Shown here in pieces: positions 1 through 11,472 of a stretch of DNA of 64,000 nucleotides. The notes beneath the pieces are model-generated. The model worked only from the letters and a program-made list of their open reading frames with translations. It did not search any database and had not been told where the DNA came from. Numbering within the stretch: the first letter of the stretch is position 1; each line of letters opens with the position of its first letter. Position numbers and translations under genes: made by a program. This DNA is from Kuschelorhynchus macadamiae (taxonomy: Eukaryota > Arthropoda > Insecta > Coleoptera > Curculionidae). The stretch spans positions 930,001 to 994,000 of the forward strand of contig JAUTXW010002103.1 in NCBI GenBank assembly GCA_030620095.1, read 5' to 3'.

Positions 1-257
1 TGACTCCGACTGAGCCACAATAGAAAATCGAATAGAACCTATGCGGGCCGGTAGCTTCTCTGCAGCCAAGTCCAGTATGCTTGATTTCCTGTGAATCGAG
101 CCAGAGGTTATTGAACTTTCCACCGGCTGTTTGCAATTTTTGCATTTCAGTCGCATGGTTTAAGTGGGGGGCCGAAGCTATCGTTGGAGTTGGTTCTTTG
201 TTTGAAGGGCTATCCGTGTGTTGTGTGATACGTACGTCGCGTCGTGCATAGTGCGAT
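1..257. other. 5' flank of the hAT-like element
   Basis: No gene is visible. A possible hAT-type terminus begins at about 148 (CAGTCGCATGG followed by a G-run), a layout common at ends of ZMYM1-type hAT elements. The opposite end near 2515-2527 (reverse complement CAGCGGCGTGCA) is similar, but the adjacent 8-mers (TTGCATTT and AAGAGAAC) do not match, so the boundaries are not proven. Confidence 0.3.
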
Positions 258-2475
258 ATGGAAGACAATAATACGGACGTGGATATGCAAATACCGTCAA
301 CTTCGGCTGTCGGTAATAACGTTGAAAATGTTGGAGAATTTAATAAGAAGAGTGTGTGTGAATGTGTGGTGTGTGTCTTAATAAAGATTTTTTCAACATT
401 AAACTTCGCTGATAAGCTTCAAATAATTTCCAAAGGAAGGGCAAAACCGCCTATGAAAAATTTAGCCACAAAAATGAAAAACTGTATTAGACATTTTTAT
501 CCGGAAAAACAATACGAACAATTTAAATGGCTAACAGGGTGTGAAAATATAAGTAAATTATTTTGTTGGCCATGTTTACTTTTTGTAAATGAAAAAGGTC
601 TCTGGAATAAAACTGGTTTTTCCGATTTAAACAATTTCCATAAAGCTGTGAAAAGAAACATTATGCCCAAAGCGCATTTGCAAGAAAAATTCTTCAGCAA
701 AACCAGAATTGAACACGCCCTTAATAAACAGTTGGAAATTAGTCACCGCCAACACAATGAACTAGTCGATAAAAATAGGCAAATATTAAGAAGACTTATC
801 GATGTTGTTTGTTTTCTCGGACAGCACGAATTGGGATTTAGAGGTGATGACGAAATAAGGGTTTCTTCAAATAGAGGAAATTTTCAAGATTTACTTAGTT
901 TAATGGATAAATATGATGATTGCTTAAAAAATTATTTAGAGCAGTCTAGCGTTTTTCGCGGAAAGTCGAATCGAATCCAGAATGATTTAATTTCCTCTGC
1001 TGCTACCATTATCCTAAAAACAATTAAGCAGGAGATTGGCGAGACGGGGTTAAGTGCTATTGTTCTGGACGAAACGACTGATATCACTAATTTTAGCCAA
1101 TTATATATAGTAATACGCTACGTTAAGACAGACGGAAGTATTCAAGAACGATTTTTAGGTTTTAAGAATATGTCCGAAAATCGTACAGCAGATGCATTAT
1201 ATACCGTAGTTTATAACGTTACTAAAGAAATTAATGGAGAGAAAAAATTAGTTGCTCAAAGCTATGATGAAGCTGCAGTGGTGGCAGGACAATTAGGAGG
1301 TCTGCAAGCTAAAGTTCGAGAAACTTTCCCAAGCGCTGTGTTTATCCATTGTTTTCCTCATAAATTAAATTTAGTTTTATCCCAGTCCATCAATCACATT
1401 AAAGAGTGTAAAGTATTTTTCGTTACTTTAAGTGGCATGGCTGCTTTTTTTTCCAAGTCAACAAAACGTACACAAGCTTTGGACTCCATTTCCCACAAAC
1501 GATTGCCCAAAGTAGCTCCTACTAGGTGGAACTATAATGGAAGACTTGTGTTAACAGTATCTGAAAATCGTGAATCACTGACTGAACTATTTGAGAATAT
1601 AATAGAAATAATGAAACGTGGGACTCAGAAGCAATAAATAGTTCGAGGGGGTTTTTGGAGGAAGTTGGAAACAAGATTTTAATTTTAATTATTTGTTGAA
1701 CATATCTTCAGAAATATTTCCATTCTCGGACAATGTTTTTAATATATTACAAACTAAAACAAATGATATTGCTTATGCCTAAAAAAAGTGGATGATTTTA
1801 AGTCCATGTTAAGTTAAAAAAGAGATGACTTTGACCTATTTTGGGAGAAAACGATGACGTTAAATGTAGAGCCACAAGCCAAGCGTCTTCGAACAGGCAA
1901 GGTGGGAGATGTTCAAACGTCATGCAGACGCCTCTTTTATGAAATAATCGATCAAATTCAGCAACAAATAAATTATAGATTTAACGATTTAAATGATTTT
2001 AAATTCCTCGAGCTTTGCAATTTTGATGCATTTAAAGGAAACACTTTTCCAGAAGATGCGTTTAAATCTCTTCTTCTTCATTATGGCCAGTTCTTCGACC
2101 GAGTGTTACTGCGATCTGAACTAAAAGTGAATAACGAAACTGATCACATTAGCGCAAAAAATAACGCTAAGGAACTAATGCAATTTTTAGAGTAGCAAGT
2201 AGCTGGAAGATGCCTACACCGAAGTGTCGAAATTGTGTGAATTAGTATTGACAATACCTGCCACAAGTTCATCAGTAGAACGCAATTTTTCAACACTTAA
2301 GCGTATAAAACATTTCGTGAGAAATTCAACGGGGCAGGAGAGACTTTCGCATACATCGCTGTTGTCCATTGAAAATAAACGTCTCCAAAATATGTCGCAG
2401 CATCGACGTTTTTATGATGACGTCATTGACGAATTTGCAAAAAATGATCGAAAAATCGAATTACATTACAAATAG
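258..2475 (+). pseudogene. hAT-superfamily transposase, ZMYM1/DUF4371 type, decayed
   Basis: This is a cut-and-paste DNA transposase of the hAT group, in the lineage related to zinc-finger MYM-type protein 1. The first open segment (258-1637, 459 codons from ATG 258) shows a TTF-type zinc-finger core near residues 90-110 (WLTGC...KLFCWPCLLF) followed by the DUF4371/RNase H-like start (VLDETTDIT, near residue 270). Reading frame is lost near 1610-1640; matching sequence resumes in another frame and continues as 1854-2195. A stop and frame change near 2195 precede 2224-2475, which carries the hAT C-terminal dimerisation motif (PATSSSVERNFSTLKRIK). At least two frame breaks plus internal stops mean that no full-length protein is possible. 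A domesticated ZMYM1-like host gene is less likely because of the breaks. Confidence 0.85.
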
Positions 2476-3230
2476 GTAAGTTTCTAAAAATTGCTTCCCT
2501 TTCTTAAAATTTCACTGCACGCCGCTGAAGAGAACTCATTAAGAAGAAATCAAATCCCATGTTGTACACAATTTGTACAACCCACAAAAGTATAGTCTTT
2601 ATCTTTTGTTTATAAGGTCAACAAAATTTTGGCGTATAACCCTGTACTTTTAAAAGAAGGAAGTAAACACTTGTGGTGAATTGTTTTCTAAGAAAATTGT
2701 TTACGATTATCAGTAAAAAAAGAAAATGGGGCTAACCATATTTGCTCCAAGCCACAAATGCCCCGGTTCACCCTATCATATATTTTTGAAATCGGTAAAA
2801 AGAGCACTATCGACCTATGCTAAAAGTTTATAAGATTATGTACTAACATTGTGCTTTCCATGTCGTTCCCGATTAAACTGGAGGCCAAATTTAAAAACCT
2901 AATGCATAACAATTAATCATAGATCCCAACATTCAAACCTCCTAATAAAAAGGTTAAAAAAATTTCAAACAAATAAATTTTTCAGTCATTTTTTTTTTGA
3001 CAAGAAAACTACACAAGTTATATTTTGAATTTTTATTCTAGCTAAATCATTAGAGAGTAAAATCGAGTGGTCCGTTTATTTGAGACACCCTGTACACAAA
3101 AGACTCAATATAATGAATGGAAAAGTCGGGAAGTCATCTTTGACATATCCAAAACTTCCTATTCATTAACCATTTTCCCACCTACTAGTATAATAATAGG
3201 TTATAATTGAGATTTATATGAGCAATAAAA
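2476..3230. other. Gene-free AT-rich stretch with a solo mariner-type end
   Basis: No coding signal was seen. At about 3085-3105 is GAGACACCCTGTACA, the reverse complement of a TGTACAGGGTGTC mariner-type terminus, with no obvious partner. Other ACAGGGTG-like ends recur through the window (for example 21517 and 27783). Confidence 0.35.
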
Positions 3231-3234
3231 TTGG

Positions 3235-3560
3235 TAAACACGATCTTTCCGCCATTCTGATTGATAACCCATAAATTCGCAATCTTCAAACCGCCATAAC
3301 AGATTTGGTTTTTGATTTTTTTGTTAAATCCTCATAAGAACGTTACGTTTTCACCAAAATTTGAAGGCAATCGGATAAGTGGTTTTTAACTATGCCGCTA
3401 ACAGACACACAGACCGGCGGAATTGTGAAAACATTTTTTTTTAGCATCTAGAGGCCCTAAATCGTCCAGATCTGTAAATACCTGGAAAGGTGATTTTTTC
3501 ACGATTAAGGAAAGTAGAAAAGCTTAAACAAAGATTGAAACAAAATATTATCAAGCAGCT
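3235..3560 (-). repeat. Inverted copy of the ATGGCGG-bearing dispersed repeat
   Basis: Read on the minus strand, this segment has the order seen in the arrays at 6.1-8.1 and 16.6-17.9 kb: a CACCTTTCC-like stretch, a short block ending in an A-run, TTCCGCCGGTCTGTGTGTC, AGCGGCATAG, then ATTTTGGTGAAAA and a degenerate GGCGG motif. It is one diverged copy of the same family. Confidence 0.6.
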
Positions 3561-3877
3561 TATTTCCAAGAGTTTTCGTCCATAACTTTTTTTTACTACT
3601 TTATGGCAAATCTGGTTGAGGGTTGTGTTTCGCCTTCTACATCAAAATTTTTTAAAAAAGTGTCAGGGTAGCTGCACTTCGTAGCTGCATTTGCGTACTT
3701 CCATATGCAAATGCATATTTTAGTAATTTTCGTAGATAAAGGCATATTCGGCAATAACTGAGGTAATAAATTAATAATGCAAACATATATGTTTTCCAAA
3801 AAAAAATTCCACTTTTACTTGTTCGCAAAGATATTAAAGAGCAAAAAAGGTCCTCATCTTTGTAAATATGTAATTCG
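3560..3877. other. Gene-free AT-rich stretch
   Basis: Only short chance reading frames occur. No domain, splice structure or repeat boundary was recognised. Confidence 0.4.
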
Positions 3878-3977
3878 TGTATCGATAACTATCGATGTTC
3901 TCCGTTATCTATCGATATCATCGGATACCTATCGACATTACTGCACACTATCGAGACTTATCGGAGACTATCGATAT
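3878..3977. promoter_or_regulatory. Cluster of eight ATCGA/ATCGG motifs (DRE-like)
   Basis: In about 100 bp there are eight ATCGA or ATCGG cores, most inside TATCGAT-type sites spaced roughly 10-20 bp apart. TATCGATA is the Drosophila DRE recognised by DREF and overlaps BEAF-32 sites (CGATA). This may be a real regulatory or boundary cluster, or a decayed short tandem repeat with the same core. No gene start lies directly beside it. Confidence 0.4.
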
Positions 3978-4395
3978 TTTATTTACCTATTGTTAATTGC
4001 GCTTACCGGTCTTTTAGACTTCCAATGTCTACATAAATATTTCTTTATTCAAATTTAGCTAGGCCTGGCGTCGATATCTCAAACATATGGAAGCCGCTTC
4101 TAGGTCGAACTGACCTAAAATTTCACAGTTCAGGTTACCAGGGGGCTACGATTTCACGCATCACCGCACACGACAAGTATATTTAACGATTAGAGAGTTA
4201 CCATTCGAAACGTTGTGAAACCAAAATAATAAAGACAATGCAAGTCCGGCAGAACGAGTTTAATGAACATTCTACATTATCCACCACCTTCAAATAATCG
4301 AAGAAAGCACTTTGTCAATTGACCGCAGACATAATAACAGGGAGATTGTTTTGATTTGAGCTACAAACTTGTTTGGTCTATTATATAATCTTGAT
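3978..4395. other. Gene-free stretch, possible LTR-like fragment
   Basis: No gene is seen. Around 4190-4280, less AT-rich sequence carries an AATAAAGAC polyadenylation-like signal and could be a fragment of an LTR. No matching second LTR or target duplication was identified. Confidence 0.2.
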
Positions 4396-4990
4396 TTGGT
4401 TAATTCTACAGGGTTTTGTCAACTATCTTAGATAGAGTTCTTGGACTATCTAAGTGTACAGAACGAGGCTGGGCAAACAAATGGGTGATGGATAAGCACA
4501 AGGTCCACTCTTCTCAAAGTAGACAGGGACATACACACAGTAAAACCTTTATTAAGGAAACTGATGCTGTACTTGCTGGAAATCTGTTCCTTCTGAGCAG
4601 AAATCAGTTAAGAGCAATTACAGGCATCCTTACATGACACATGGCTGTCAACCGCCACTCGAGTTTAGGGGTACACGCAGGTGACCAGATGCAGATTCTG
4701 CGATAGGGAAAATGCGACAGCTGTACATATTGTGTGCTAGTGTGAGGCACTGGATCGCATTTGTTTCTCGGGCAGCCGAAGGTCGACCCGGAGGAAGTTC
4801 TGGACTTACCTGTTCTGGATCTGAGCAAATTTGCCCAGAGCTTTAAGCTGGAAAGACTAACTTAAGTGGATGTGGACCCCTCCACATTGGCACAATAAGC
4901 TGTAAAGCTTCAGTGACAGGGGGGTAGGTTTTGGACGGTATTCTGCACGAGTCCGACAATACCGCGCCATTGATGTCAGTAAAAGGATTT
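4396..4990 (+). pseudogene. C-terminal fragment of a non-LTR retrotransposon ORF2
   Basis: This is the tail of a LINE polyprotein (reverse transcriptase/endonuclease ORF2). The reading frame 4416-4637 ends in LSRNQLRAITGILT, the block that precedes the C-terminal zinc knuckle in many I/R1/Jockey-type ORF2 proteins. After a TGA at 4635-4637 the same frame continues with HMAVNRHSSLGVHAGD, and a frame change then gives CRFCDRENATAVHILC, the expected CCHC-like knuckle. Catalytic domains are absent, so this is a 5'-truncated insertion. Sequence to about 4990 is probably its 3' untranslated tail. The clade cannot be set from such a short piece. Confidence 0.65.
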
Positions 4991-5095
4991 TCCACCTCCA
5001 ACCAGGAAAAAAAATCTTAGATAGAAGAAATTCATAGACATAACAGATGTCTATGAAAAAATTTATTACTTGCTAATAAAATTAAAATTAATTTT

Positions 5096-5400
5096 TAAGG
5101 TGTTGTAATAATCTCTGCAATATTTCTTTACCTACAGATATAATTACAAGCTGGCCCGAGATACCTTGTTCTGCCTTTTCCGTTAGATGGCGTGGAGTTC
5201 CTAGTGGCACTATAAGAATATATGGCGCATTCACCACAACGTCCAGAAATTTTATTAAATAAAAACATATTGGTTTTATAGAAAAATACGCAATAAAACA
5301 ATACAAAAATAGTGTTGAAAGGTCTCGGTAACCAGACGAACAGTTAAAAAAATTATGTAAATGGTGCAGTATAACTATCTCACGAACTTGCTGAACATTT
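5096..5400 (-). repeat. Dispersed repeat family with CTGGACGA core, copy 1
   Basis: On the minus strand this about 300-bp segment runs from AGCAAGTTCGTGAGA through TTCTATAAAACCA and TTCTGGACG to GTCTAACGGAAAAGG-like sequence and ends near an AGCTTGTAATTATA tail. The same order is found at 12310-12530 and 54165-54440. Short reading frames in it are not conserved as protein, so it is a non-coding or non-autonomous repeat. Confidence 0.65.
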
Positions 5401-5972
5401 TGGCTTAGTGTTTTAGATAATCAATAAATAATTATTCAATTAACCTGTTTTTTATTTCCATACAATGTTTTTCTTTATAAACCGATAACACCGCCGCATT
5501 TTTGTCAATCGGAGAGCACACGATTTTACAACAACTAATAAAAGAGTCAATCGAACAAAGCAGTGGTGCTTTGAGAAAGAGCCTTTTTTTTGGGATGATT
5601 TTTCTGACTTTTTTAGGCATTATGGTGAGTAAATGCGAAATGTGCTATAATTGAACCACTTAATCTCTAGCGTTCCGTTTTCATAGGTAAGTCAAAAGGT
5701 TTTTTTTCTGTATTAATGTGCGCGGTAGGAGATTTTTCCTAATAATTTATTAATTTCTGAATACGGTTAATTACTTTAAGGCCAATATGATTTATAATTG
5801 CTATTTATCGTTCTTTAGAAAGCAAAAATGCAAATCTGTACTTTTTCCCTAAGCTACATATTCATAAATTCCCAGACTAAACCGTTTTATGTACGCAGGT
5901 ACACATATCTCTCTAAATGTATGTCATAAAAAAATATACATTTCTTACAATACATTATTTTAAAATACTGAC
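5401..5972. other. Gene-free AT-rich stretch
   Basis: No domain-bearing reading frame or recognised repeat was seen. A short minus-strand frame at 5432-5620 has no recognisable features. Confidence 0.4.
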
Positions 5973-6121
5973 AGCCGGTTGCACAAAACTTAATTGCTGT
6001 TTAGAATATTTAACCAAACTTTCGGATTTGACAAGCTGCTTATAGAAATCTAGGAACTAGCTGTCAAATTTGACATTCCGTTAAACATTCTAAACTTTAA
6101 TTGAGCTTTCTGCAACCGGCC
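5973..6121. mobile_element. 149-bp palindromic MITE, copy 1
   Basis: The element starts AGCCGGTTGCA and ends TGCAACCGGCC, giving inverted ends. An inner stem pairs TTTGACA(A)GCT with AGCTGTCAAA. A second copy of the same length lies at 20674-20822. It has no coding capacity, so it must be moved by a transposase encoded elsewhere. The superfamily is unknown because target duplications are unclear. Confidence 0.75.
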
Positions 6122-6129
6122 GTATGAGG

Positions 6130-8110
6130 TAAAATAAGTACGTTGTTTTGCAGTCAGAACAAAGTAAACAAAAACGCTTGGACAATATGACTTCCCTGTT
6201 ACAAGGGAAGTATTGTAATCGTGAAAGAAATCACCCTTCGAGATTTTTTTCAGATCTTTACGCTTCAGGGTAACTAGATGCCGAAAAACACGTTTTCTCC
6301 ATTCCGTCGGTCTGTCTGTTCGCGGCATAGCTAAAAAACTATTTACCTGATTGACTTCAAATTTTGGTCAGAAATTAAGGGTCCTATGGGAATGACCTGG
6401 TAACATTTTGGTAAAAATCCAATATGGAAAAACCCAATGGCGGCCTAGTGAAATATTAAAAAAATTATTACTAAAAATCTACTTATCCAATTTTCCTGAA
6501 ATTTTGCGCAAAAATCAAGTATTATGTAAGAATCAAATGACAAAATTTTCATACAAATCCAAGATGGCGGAACAAGAGGGCAGCTTCGTAAAATATTTAA
6601 ACATTAAGTCTGAAAAACTACTTAATGGACCGATTTCAAATTGTGTCCCATAAATAATTGTGATATACAGATGAACTAGTAAAACTGTGGTACTAATTCA
6701 AGATGGCGGAACAAAATGGCCGCTAAATAAAATATTTGTAATCGTAAAAAAGTTCAAGGCATACTTACCTACTCGATTGACCTCAAATATTGGTAAAAAA
6801 CTACGGGTTATGTAGGGATGGCCTGGTAATATTTTGGTAGAAATCCAATATGGCAAAACAAAATGGCGGCCTAGTGAAATGTTAAAAAAATTAATACTAA
6901 GAAACTACTTATCTAATGTATCTTAAATTTTGCACAAAAAACAAGTAATATGTAGGAATCAACTGGTACAATTCTGGTACGAATCCAATATGGCGGAACA
7001 AAATGGTGGCTTAATAAAATATTTAAAAATTCAGCCTGGAAAACTACTTAATAGACTTATTGTGTGCCATAAATAGTTGTGGTATACACGGTGATGGCGG
7101 TGGGTATATACCCAACGGGTAGGAAAATAAAATTTGGGTATATACCTGGTATATACCCAAAAGGTGTAGGGTATAATCCAATGAGAAATTTACTGTAGTT
7201 ATATACCCGGTACATTCCTGGTATTATACCTAGGGTTGCCACCTCTGCAACTAAGTATTATTTATTTTAGATTTAAAACGTAGTTTTCTTACTTTGTGCA
7301 TTGTTTTTGTTTCATTGCACTATTATTTTATTCAGAATTAAAATATGTTTTTAATAGTTGTTCATTTTTTAGATTTTAAACGTATTTTTCTTACTCTGTG
7401 CATTATGTTTTTGTTTCATTAAACTATTTTCATTTTTAATAGCATTGTTTTGTGATTTTTATTTCGATTTATTCAACCACTTTTTTTAATGTCCTAATTT
7501 AACAACAAAACGTTAAAATTTGTTAGATTACCTTAAATTAACCAAGTAAGTACACTTAGGTATATACCGGGTATAAAACCTTGGGTATATACCCAAATTT
7601 CAATATACCCGGTATTTGCCCATCACTGGGTATACAGATGAACTAGTAAAACTGTGGTACTAATTCAAGATGGCGGAACAAAATGGCGGCTAAATAAAAT
7701 ATTTGTTGTAATCGTGAAAAAACGTTTTCTCAGGTTTTACATATCTTCATGTTTTAGAGTCACTAGATGCCAAAAAATATGTTTTATCAATTCCGTCGGT
7801 CCTTCTTCGGTTTTTCTGTCTGTCAATTCACAGCATACCTTAAAAACCACTTATCAGACTGGTAATATTTTAGTAAAAAAACCAATATGCCGGAAAAAGA
7901 CGGCGGTCTAGTCAAAAAAAAATTATTACTGAAAAAACTAATTTTCTAACTTACCTCAAATTTTACACAAAAATCAAGTGTTACATAGGAATGAACTGGC
8001 CACATTGATGTGGAAGCATTAAGGGTGATATAGGGATAAACTGGTAAAGTTATGGTACGAATTCAAGACAGAGGAACCAAACGGAGGCTAAATAAATGTT
8101 TTAAATAATC
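6130..8110 (+). repeat. Array of ATGGCGG-bearing dispersed repeat units
   Basis: Roughly eight degenerate units of about 130-240 bp follow each other. Each carries a variant of CCAATATGGCGGAACAAAA followed by TGGCGGC, then a TTAAAAAAATTATTACT-type run and CAAAAATCAAGTGTTA. Long units also contain ATTCCGTCGGTCTGTCTGTT. The ATGGCGG cores sit near 6437, 6562, 6702, 6848, 6987, 7668, 7887 and 8063. The array is interrupted by a hAT insertion at 7089-7628. Short frames inside it (for example 6050-6328, 6408-6653 and 7654-7911) are not genes. Confidence 0.75.
7089..7628. mobile_element. 540-bp non-autonomous hAT element with 8-bp target duplication
   Basis: The left end begins CGGTGATGGC and the right end, reverse-complemented, begins CAGTGATGGGC, a hAT-like terminus. 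The 8-mer GGTATACA directly precedes it (7081-7088) and directly follows it (7629-7636). Removing the element restores the surrounding repeat unit, whose undisturbed version is visible near 6660-6690 (TATACAGATGAACTAG). Both subterminal regions are packed with GGTATATACC-type palindromes, likely transposase-binding repeats. No reading frame encodes a transposase. The 61-residue minus-strand frame at 7057-7242 is a by-product of the palindromes. Confidence 0.85.
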
Positions 8111-8870
8111 GAGGTAAAAAAACCTTATTTAATCGACTTTCAGTGTTGTCTTTTGTGGGATCCGATATGAAGAATAAATATTTAAAATCGTGATAATAAA
8201 AGTTTATTTACTATTATTAGGTAATTAGTGCGAAGTAATTAAAGATCAAGTGATAAAAAGTAATACAGGTCCAAATTTCAGGTTATAAAGACTGCCAACG
8301 TTCGCGTATAGAAGACCTGTAGTCAAAATTTTGTGGAACAACCAACACGAAATGACATCAACAAAAAACGTAATGGTGGACCTTAAACATATATCACTTA
8401 AAAATAATGACTGTCTTTAATCAAAAAACAGAAAAATAACTATCAATTATATAAAATTGATCAATTAATTCTTTATAACTACATGTTTTACGTTTTTAAT
8501 GATGGGCTAATTGGTTTTCATTGAATTCGAATGTTATTTTGTTTGTAGCATTGATAAATCTTAGTTTTTTTATGTATTCTAACTTACGTTATTGTAGGAT
8601 CGATAAATTTACATAACAGATTTTAGAAATATGCCAATCAACCTTCCTGCATTTTAACGTTTTACGCCTTTGTAATTTATTTTTTGGTAGCGTCAAGCAC
8701 TTATTTAGCTACATAACAGTTTTTTCAATGCGCTTCTATTAGCTTTATTTTTCTGCGTGTTTGTCTGATTCATATCATGTAATTTTTCTCCTACTTTCAC
8801 ATAACCGATTAACTTCAAATTTGGCATGCATACAAAGAAATTTCGCATTTTCGTATAATAAAAAATAATT
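8111..8870. other. Gene-free AT-rich stretch
   Basis: No coding signal was recognised. The first part may be the diverged end of the ATGGCGG array, and the end runs into the tail of the LINE fragment on the opposite strand. Confidence 0.35.
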
Positions 8871-9480
8871 TTGTTCCTGTTTAAATAGTTTATTCCAAAG
8901 TAACTTACAATAAGTTCAATACAGGGAAATTAACTAAGAGCTAACCAGTTAAATAAGATGATATAAAATACTTAAAGAAAACTACTACCTAATCTAAACC
9001 CTAGAATAAAAATATATAATTAATTATACATGTCCATACAATTTTACATTTAATTATTTACTATATTCCCAACATTTTTTTCCTTAGTACTTTTCTAAAT
9101 TTAATCATATTTTTGATATTTTTTATTATATTTGAAATGTTATTGTAAATATGTATTCCTTCATAAACTTAAGATCTTTTGGCAAAATTACTTTTAACTT
9201 TTATCGTTTGAATTTGGTTATGTTGTCTAGTTTAATGGGAATGTAATGAAGAAATGTTTTTAAAATTAATTAGTGAATATCTTTTAAAAGGACCGAATGA
9301 ATTAATGAGCAAACTTTTAATTTATATAAATTTTCTAAATTTAAAAGGCCTCTTGGTTTATATAAATGTATTGTCCAAATATGGTAATTTATATATGCAT
9401 TTCATTACCTTATTTTGTAATGTTTTAAGATAGGCAGTCCATATGGCGGGCAAGTACTGTTATTTGTTGTCTGATTCCAC
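8870..9480 (-). pseudogene. 3' end of a LINE ORF2, minus strand
   Basis: On the minus strand, from about 9480 down, the translation reads WTAYLKTLQNKVMKCIYKLP and then LDNTF, the block that follows the reverse-transcriptase domain in CR1/Jockey-type LINE ORF2 (usually LQ-KA-R-I). It is followed by a degenerate tail containing IIKNIKNMIKFRKVLRKK. Multiple stops and frame changes occur. The 3' part to about 8870 looks like an untranslated tail ending near a GGAATAAAC signal. It is a 5'-truncated, old insertion. Confidence 0.6.
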
Positions 9481-9767
9481 TGAAAATCGATATCTAGGGG
9501 TATTTAAGTAAGAGTACAAATTATGAGTTTTTTTGTCAATTTAAAAAAAAAATTAATCAATATTTAAAAATTTAAAATTGCGACACCAAATGACGAATTT
9601 TGTCATTTGTTCAAATTCAGGTAAAATCGGTATCTGAAGGTATTAAAGAGTATAAATAATAATATTAATAATAAAAAGTAGTTTATTTACGAACCATTTT
9701 AGAAGATGTTTTTCTAATTTACTACATACTATTAATTATTGCAGATGTGTAAATAAACGACTATTTA
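9481..9767. other. Gene-free spacer before the intact mariner
   Basis: AT-rich sequence with no reading frame. It contains two loosely similar stretches (GAAAATCGATATCTAGGGGTATTTAAG near 9482, split here as related copies, and GTAAAATCGGTATCTGAAGG near 9621), suggesting a degenerate short duplication. It ends with the TA target dinucleotide at 9766-9767. Confidence 0.35.
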
Positions 9768-10341
9768 TACAGGGTGTCCGGATTTGGTTGCAAAAGCAGG
9801 GTATCTCGCTTATTTTTAAAGATAGAACCTTGAGGTTTTCACGAACCTGAGCTAATTTTTTTTGAAACTCATGAAGCCGTAAACAAAATTTTCATAGCCT
9901 TCTTCGTTTATGAGATACAGGGCGAAACAGAAAATTTTGCATCCTTTAACTTAACGCAAAGGGAAAAATTGCTGCTTAAGCAGTTTTTTACGCTGGATCC
10001 AGTGGCGTAGTCATATTTTTCATTTGAGTTGTTATTTTTTAGATATGACCCAAAGTTGTGTTTTTTTAAATGGGACATCCTGTATATTTGTCCAGAAATT
10101 GATTTGTCCTTTTAAACGCTTCTCAAAATATATAATAGTATGGGTCTATTTTAATAAACAACAACAAAAATCCTAATTTTTATAATTATCATCCCAAATT
10201 TTGCAGTAGGCCATGCAAAACGATGCCGTTTTCTTTTGTTTTCTTGGAAGTAAATGACATTTCCCAATTTTTTATGCGTATATAAAATATAGTGCTAGTT
10301 TTTTGTATTTATTTATTGTGTAAAAATATATTTGTATTATT

Positions 10342-11472
10342 ATGGAAGAAAACCAAACTTTCGAACATTATGAAAAGTACGATATGTTAGCTTGTTTTAT
10401 ATTAAGTAATGAAAATGTTGAAGCGGCTTCTGAGATGTATTTTAACAGGTAAATAGTTAATTTTTAGGTATGTTGAAATACTATTGCTTAATTTTTATTT
10501 AGATATCCAGAAAGGAGGCAACTTAATATATCCTCTTTTTATCGGATAAAAAAGAATTTACTTAATCACGGATCATTTATCAAACCTCGTACGAAAACAT
10601 ATAATAAAGAAAATCGGGAGGCTGAGGAAATTACGGTTTTGGCTAATGCAGAAGCTTACCCTACAAACTCTTGTAGGGCCAGTGAAAAGAGCATAGGGAT
10701 TCCAAAAACTAGAGTTCAAGAAATTCTAAAAAAGCACAAATACCACCCATACAAATTTAGGCTCGTGCAGCCCTTACAGCCAGGGGATGCAGAGCGTCGG
10801 GTAGTCTTCTGCACTTGGTTTCGAGAAAGATGCGATATGGTTAGAGATTTTGAAAGGAAGGTTATATGGTCAGACGAAGCACATTTCAGTAATTCTGATA
10901 TACTCAATAGGCACAATAGTAGATTCTGGTCCCAGGAAAATCAACACCAAATATTTCCCAGAAGACAGCAGGGCAGGTTTGGTCTAAATGTGTCCTGCTT
11001 CATATTAGGAACACATATAAAATTTTATATATTTGAGGGAAATCTAACAGCCAATCGCTATATAGAAATTTTAGAGGCAGCTATACCTGAATTACTTGAC
11101 GATGTTCCTCTAGCGCAAATTAACGAAATTTATTTTCAACAGGACGGGGTTCCTGCACACAATTCTGGAATGACGAGATTATTTTTGGACAATAATTTTA
11201 CCAATCAATGGATCGGAACAAATGGACTTATAAGATGGCCCCCTGGGTCCCCAGATTTGTCGATTTTAGATTTCTTTCTATGGGGATATCTGGAAAATAG
11301 AATTTACAAAGACCACTATGATAATGGCCAAGATTTAGGAAACGCAATACGAGAAAATTTTCGCTATTTACAAAATCATCCCGTTATTTTGCTTAATTCC
11401 CTAAAACGAATAAGAAAATTGTGCGAAGCATGCATAGAACAAAATGGAAATCAGTTTGAACAGTTCTTTTGA
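10342..11472 (+). CDS. mariner-type transposase (DD41D), two exons, apparently intact
   Basis: The enzyme cuts and joins the element's own ends. Exon 1 is 10342-10448 (ATG at 10342), a 54-nt intron follows at 10449-10502 (GTAAAT...TTTAG), and exon 2 is 10503-11472, giving 358 residues without a stop. The N-terminal helix-turn-helix region (residues about 8-55, including YPERRQ and FYRIKKNL) resembles DUF4817 of insect mariner-type transposases. The catalytic acidic residues are at about D160 (WSDEAHF), D250 (FQQDGVPAHN) and D292 (SPDLSILDFFLWG). By hand count, 41 residues separate the last two, the spacing described for rosa-like DD41D elements. An unspliced start at the TTG at 10639 would lose the DNA-binding domain, so the spliced model is preferred. 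Regulation is not visible. Confidence 0.85.
10449..10502 (+). other. 54-nt intron in the mariner transposase gene
   Basis: It begins GTAAATAG and ends TTTTTATTTAG. Removing it joins an arginine codon (AG + A) and keeps the frame into YPERRQ. The length is typical of short insect introns. Confidence 0.75.

Noticed and set aside
148..2527. Exact hAT boundaries CAGTCGC...CGCCGCTG
   Set aside because: The ends are similar, but flanking 8-mers do not match, so no target duplication supports them.
3777..4058. 93-codon frame
   Set aside because: It covers the ATCGA motif cluster; composition reflects that repeat rather than a protein.
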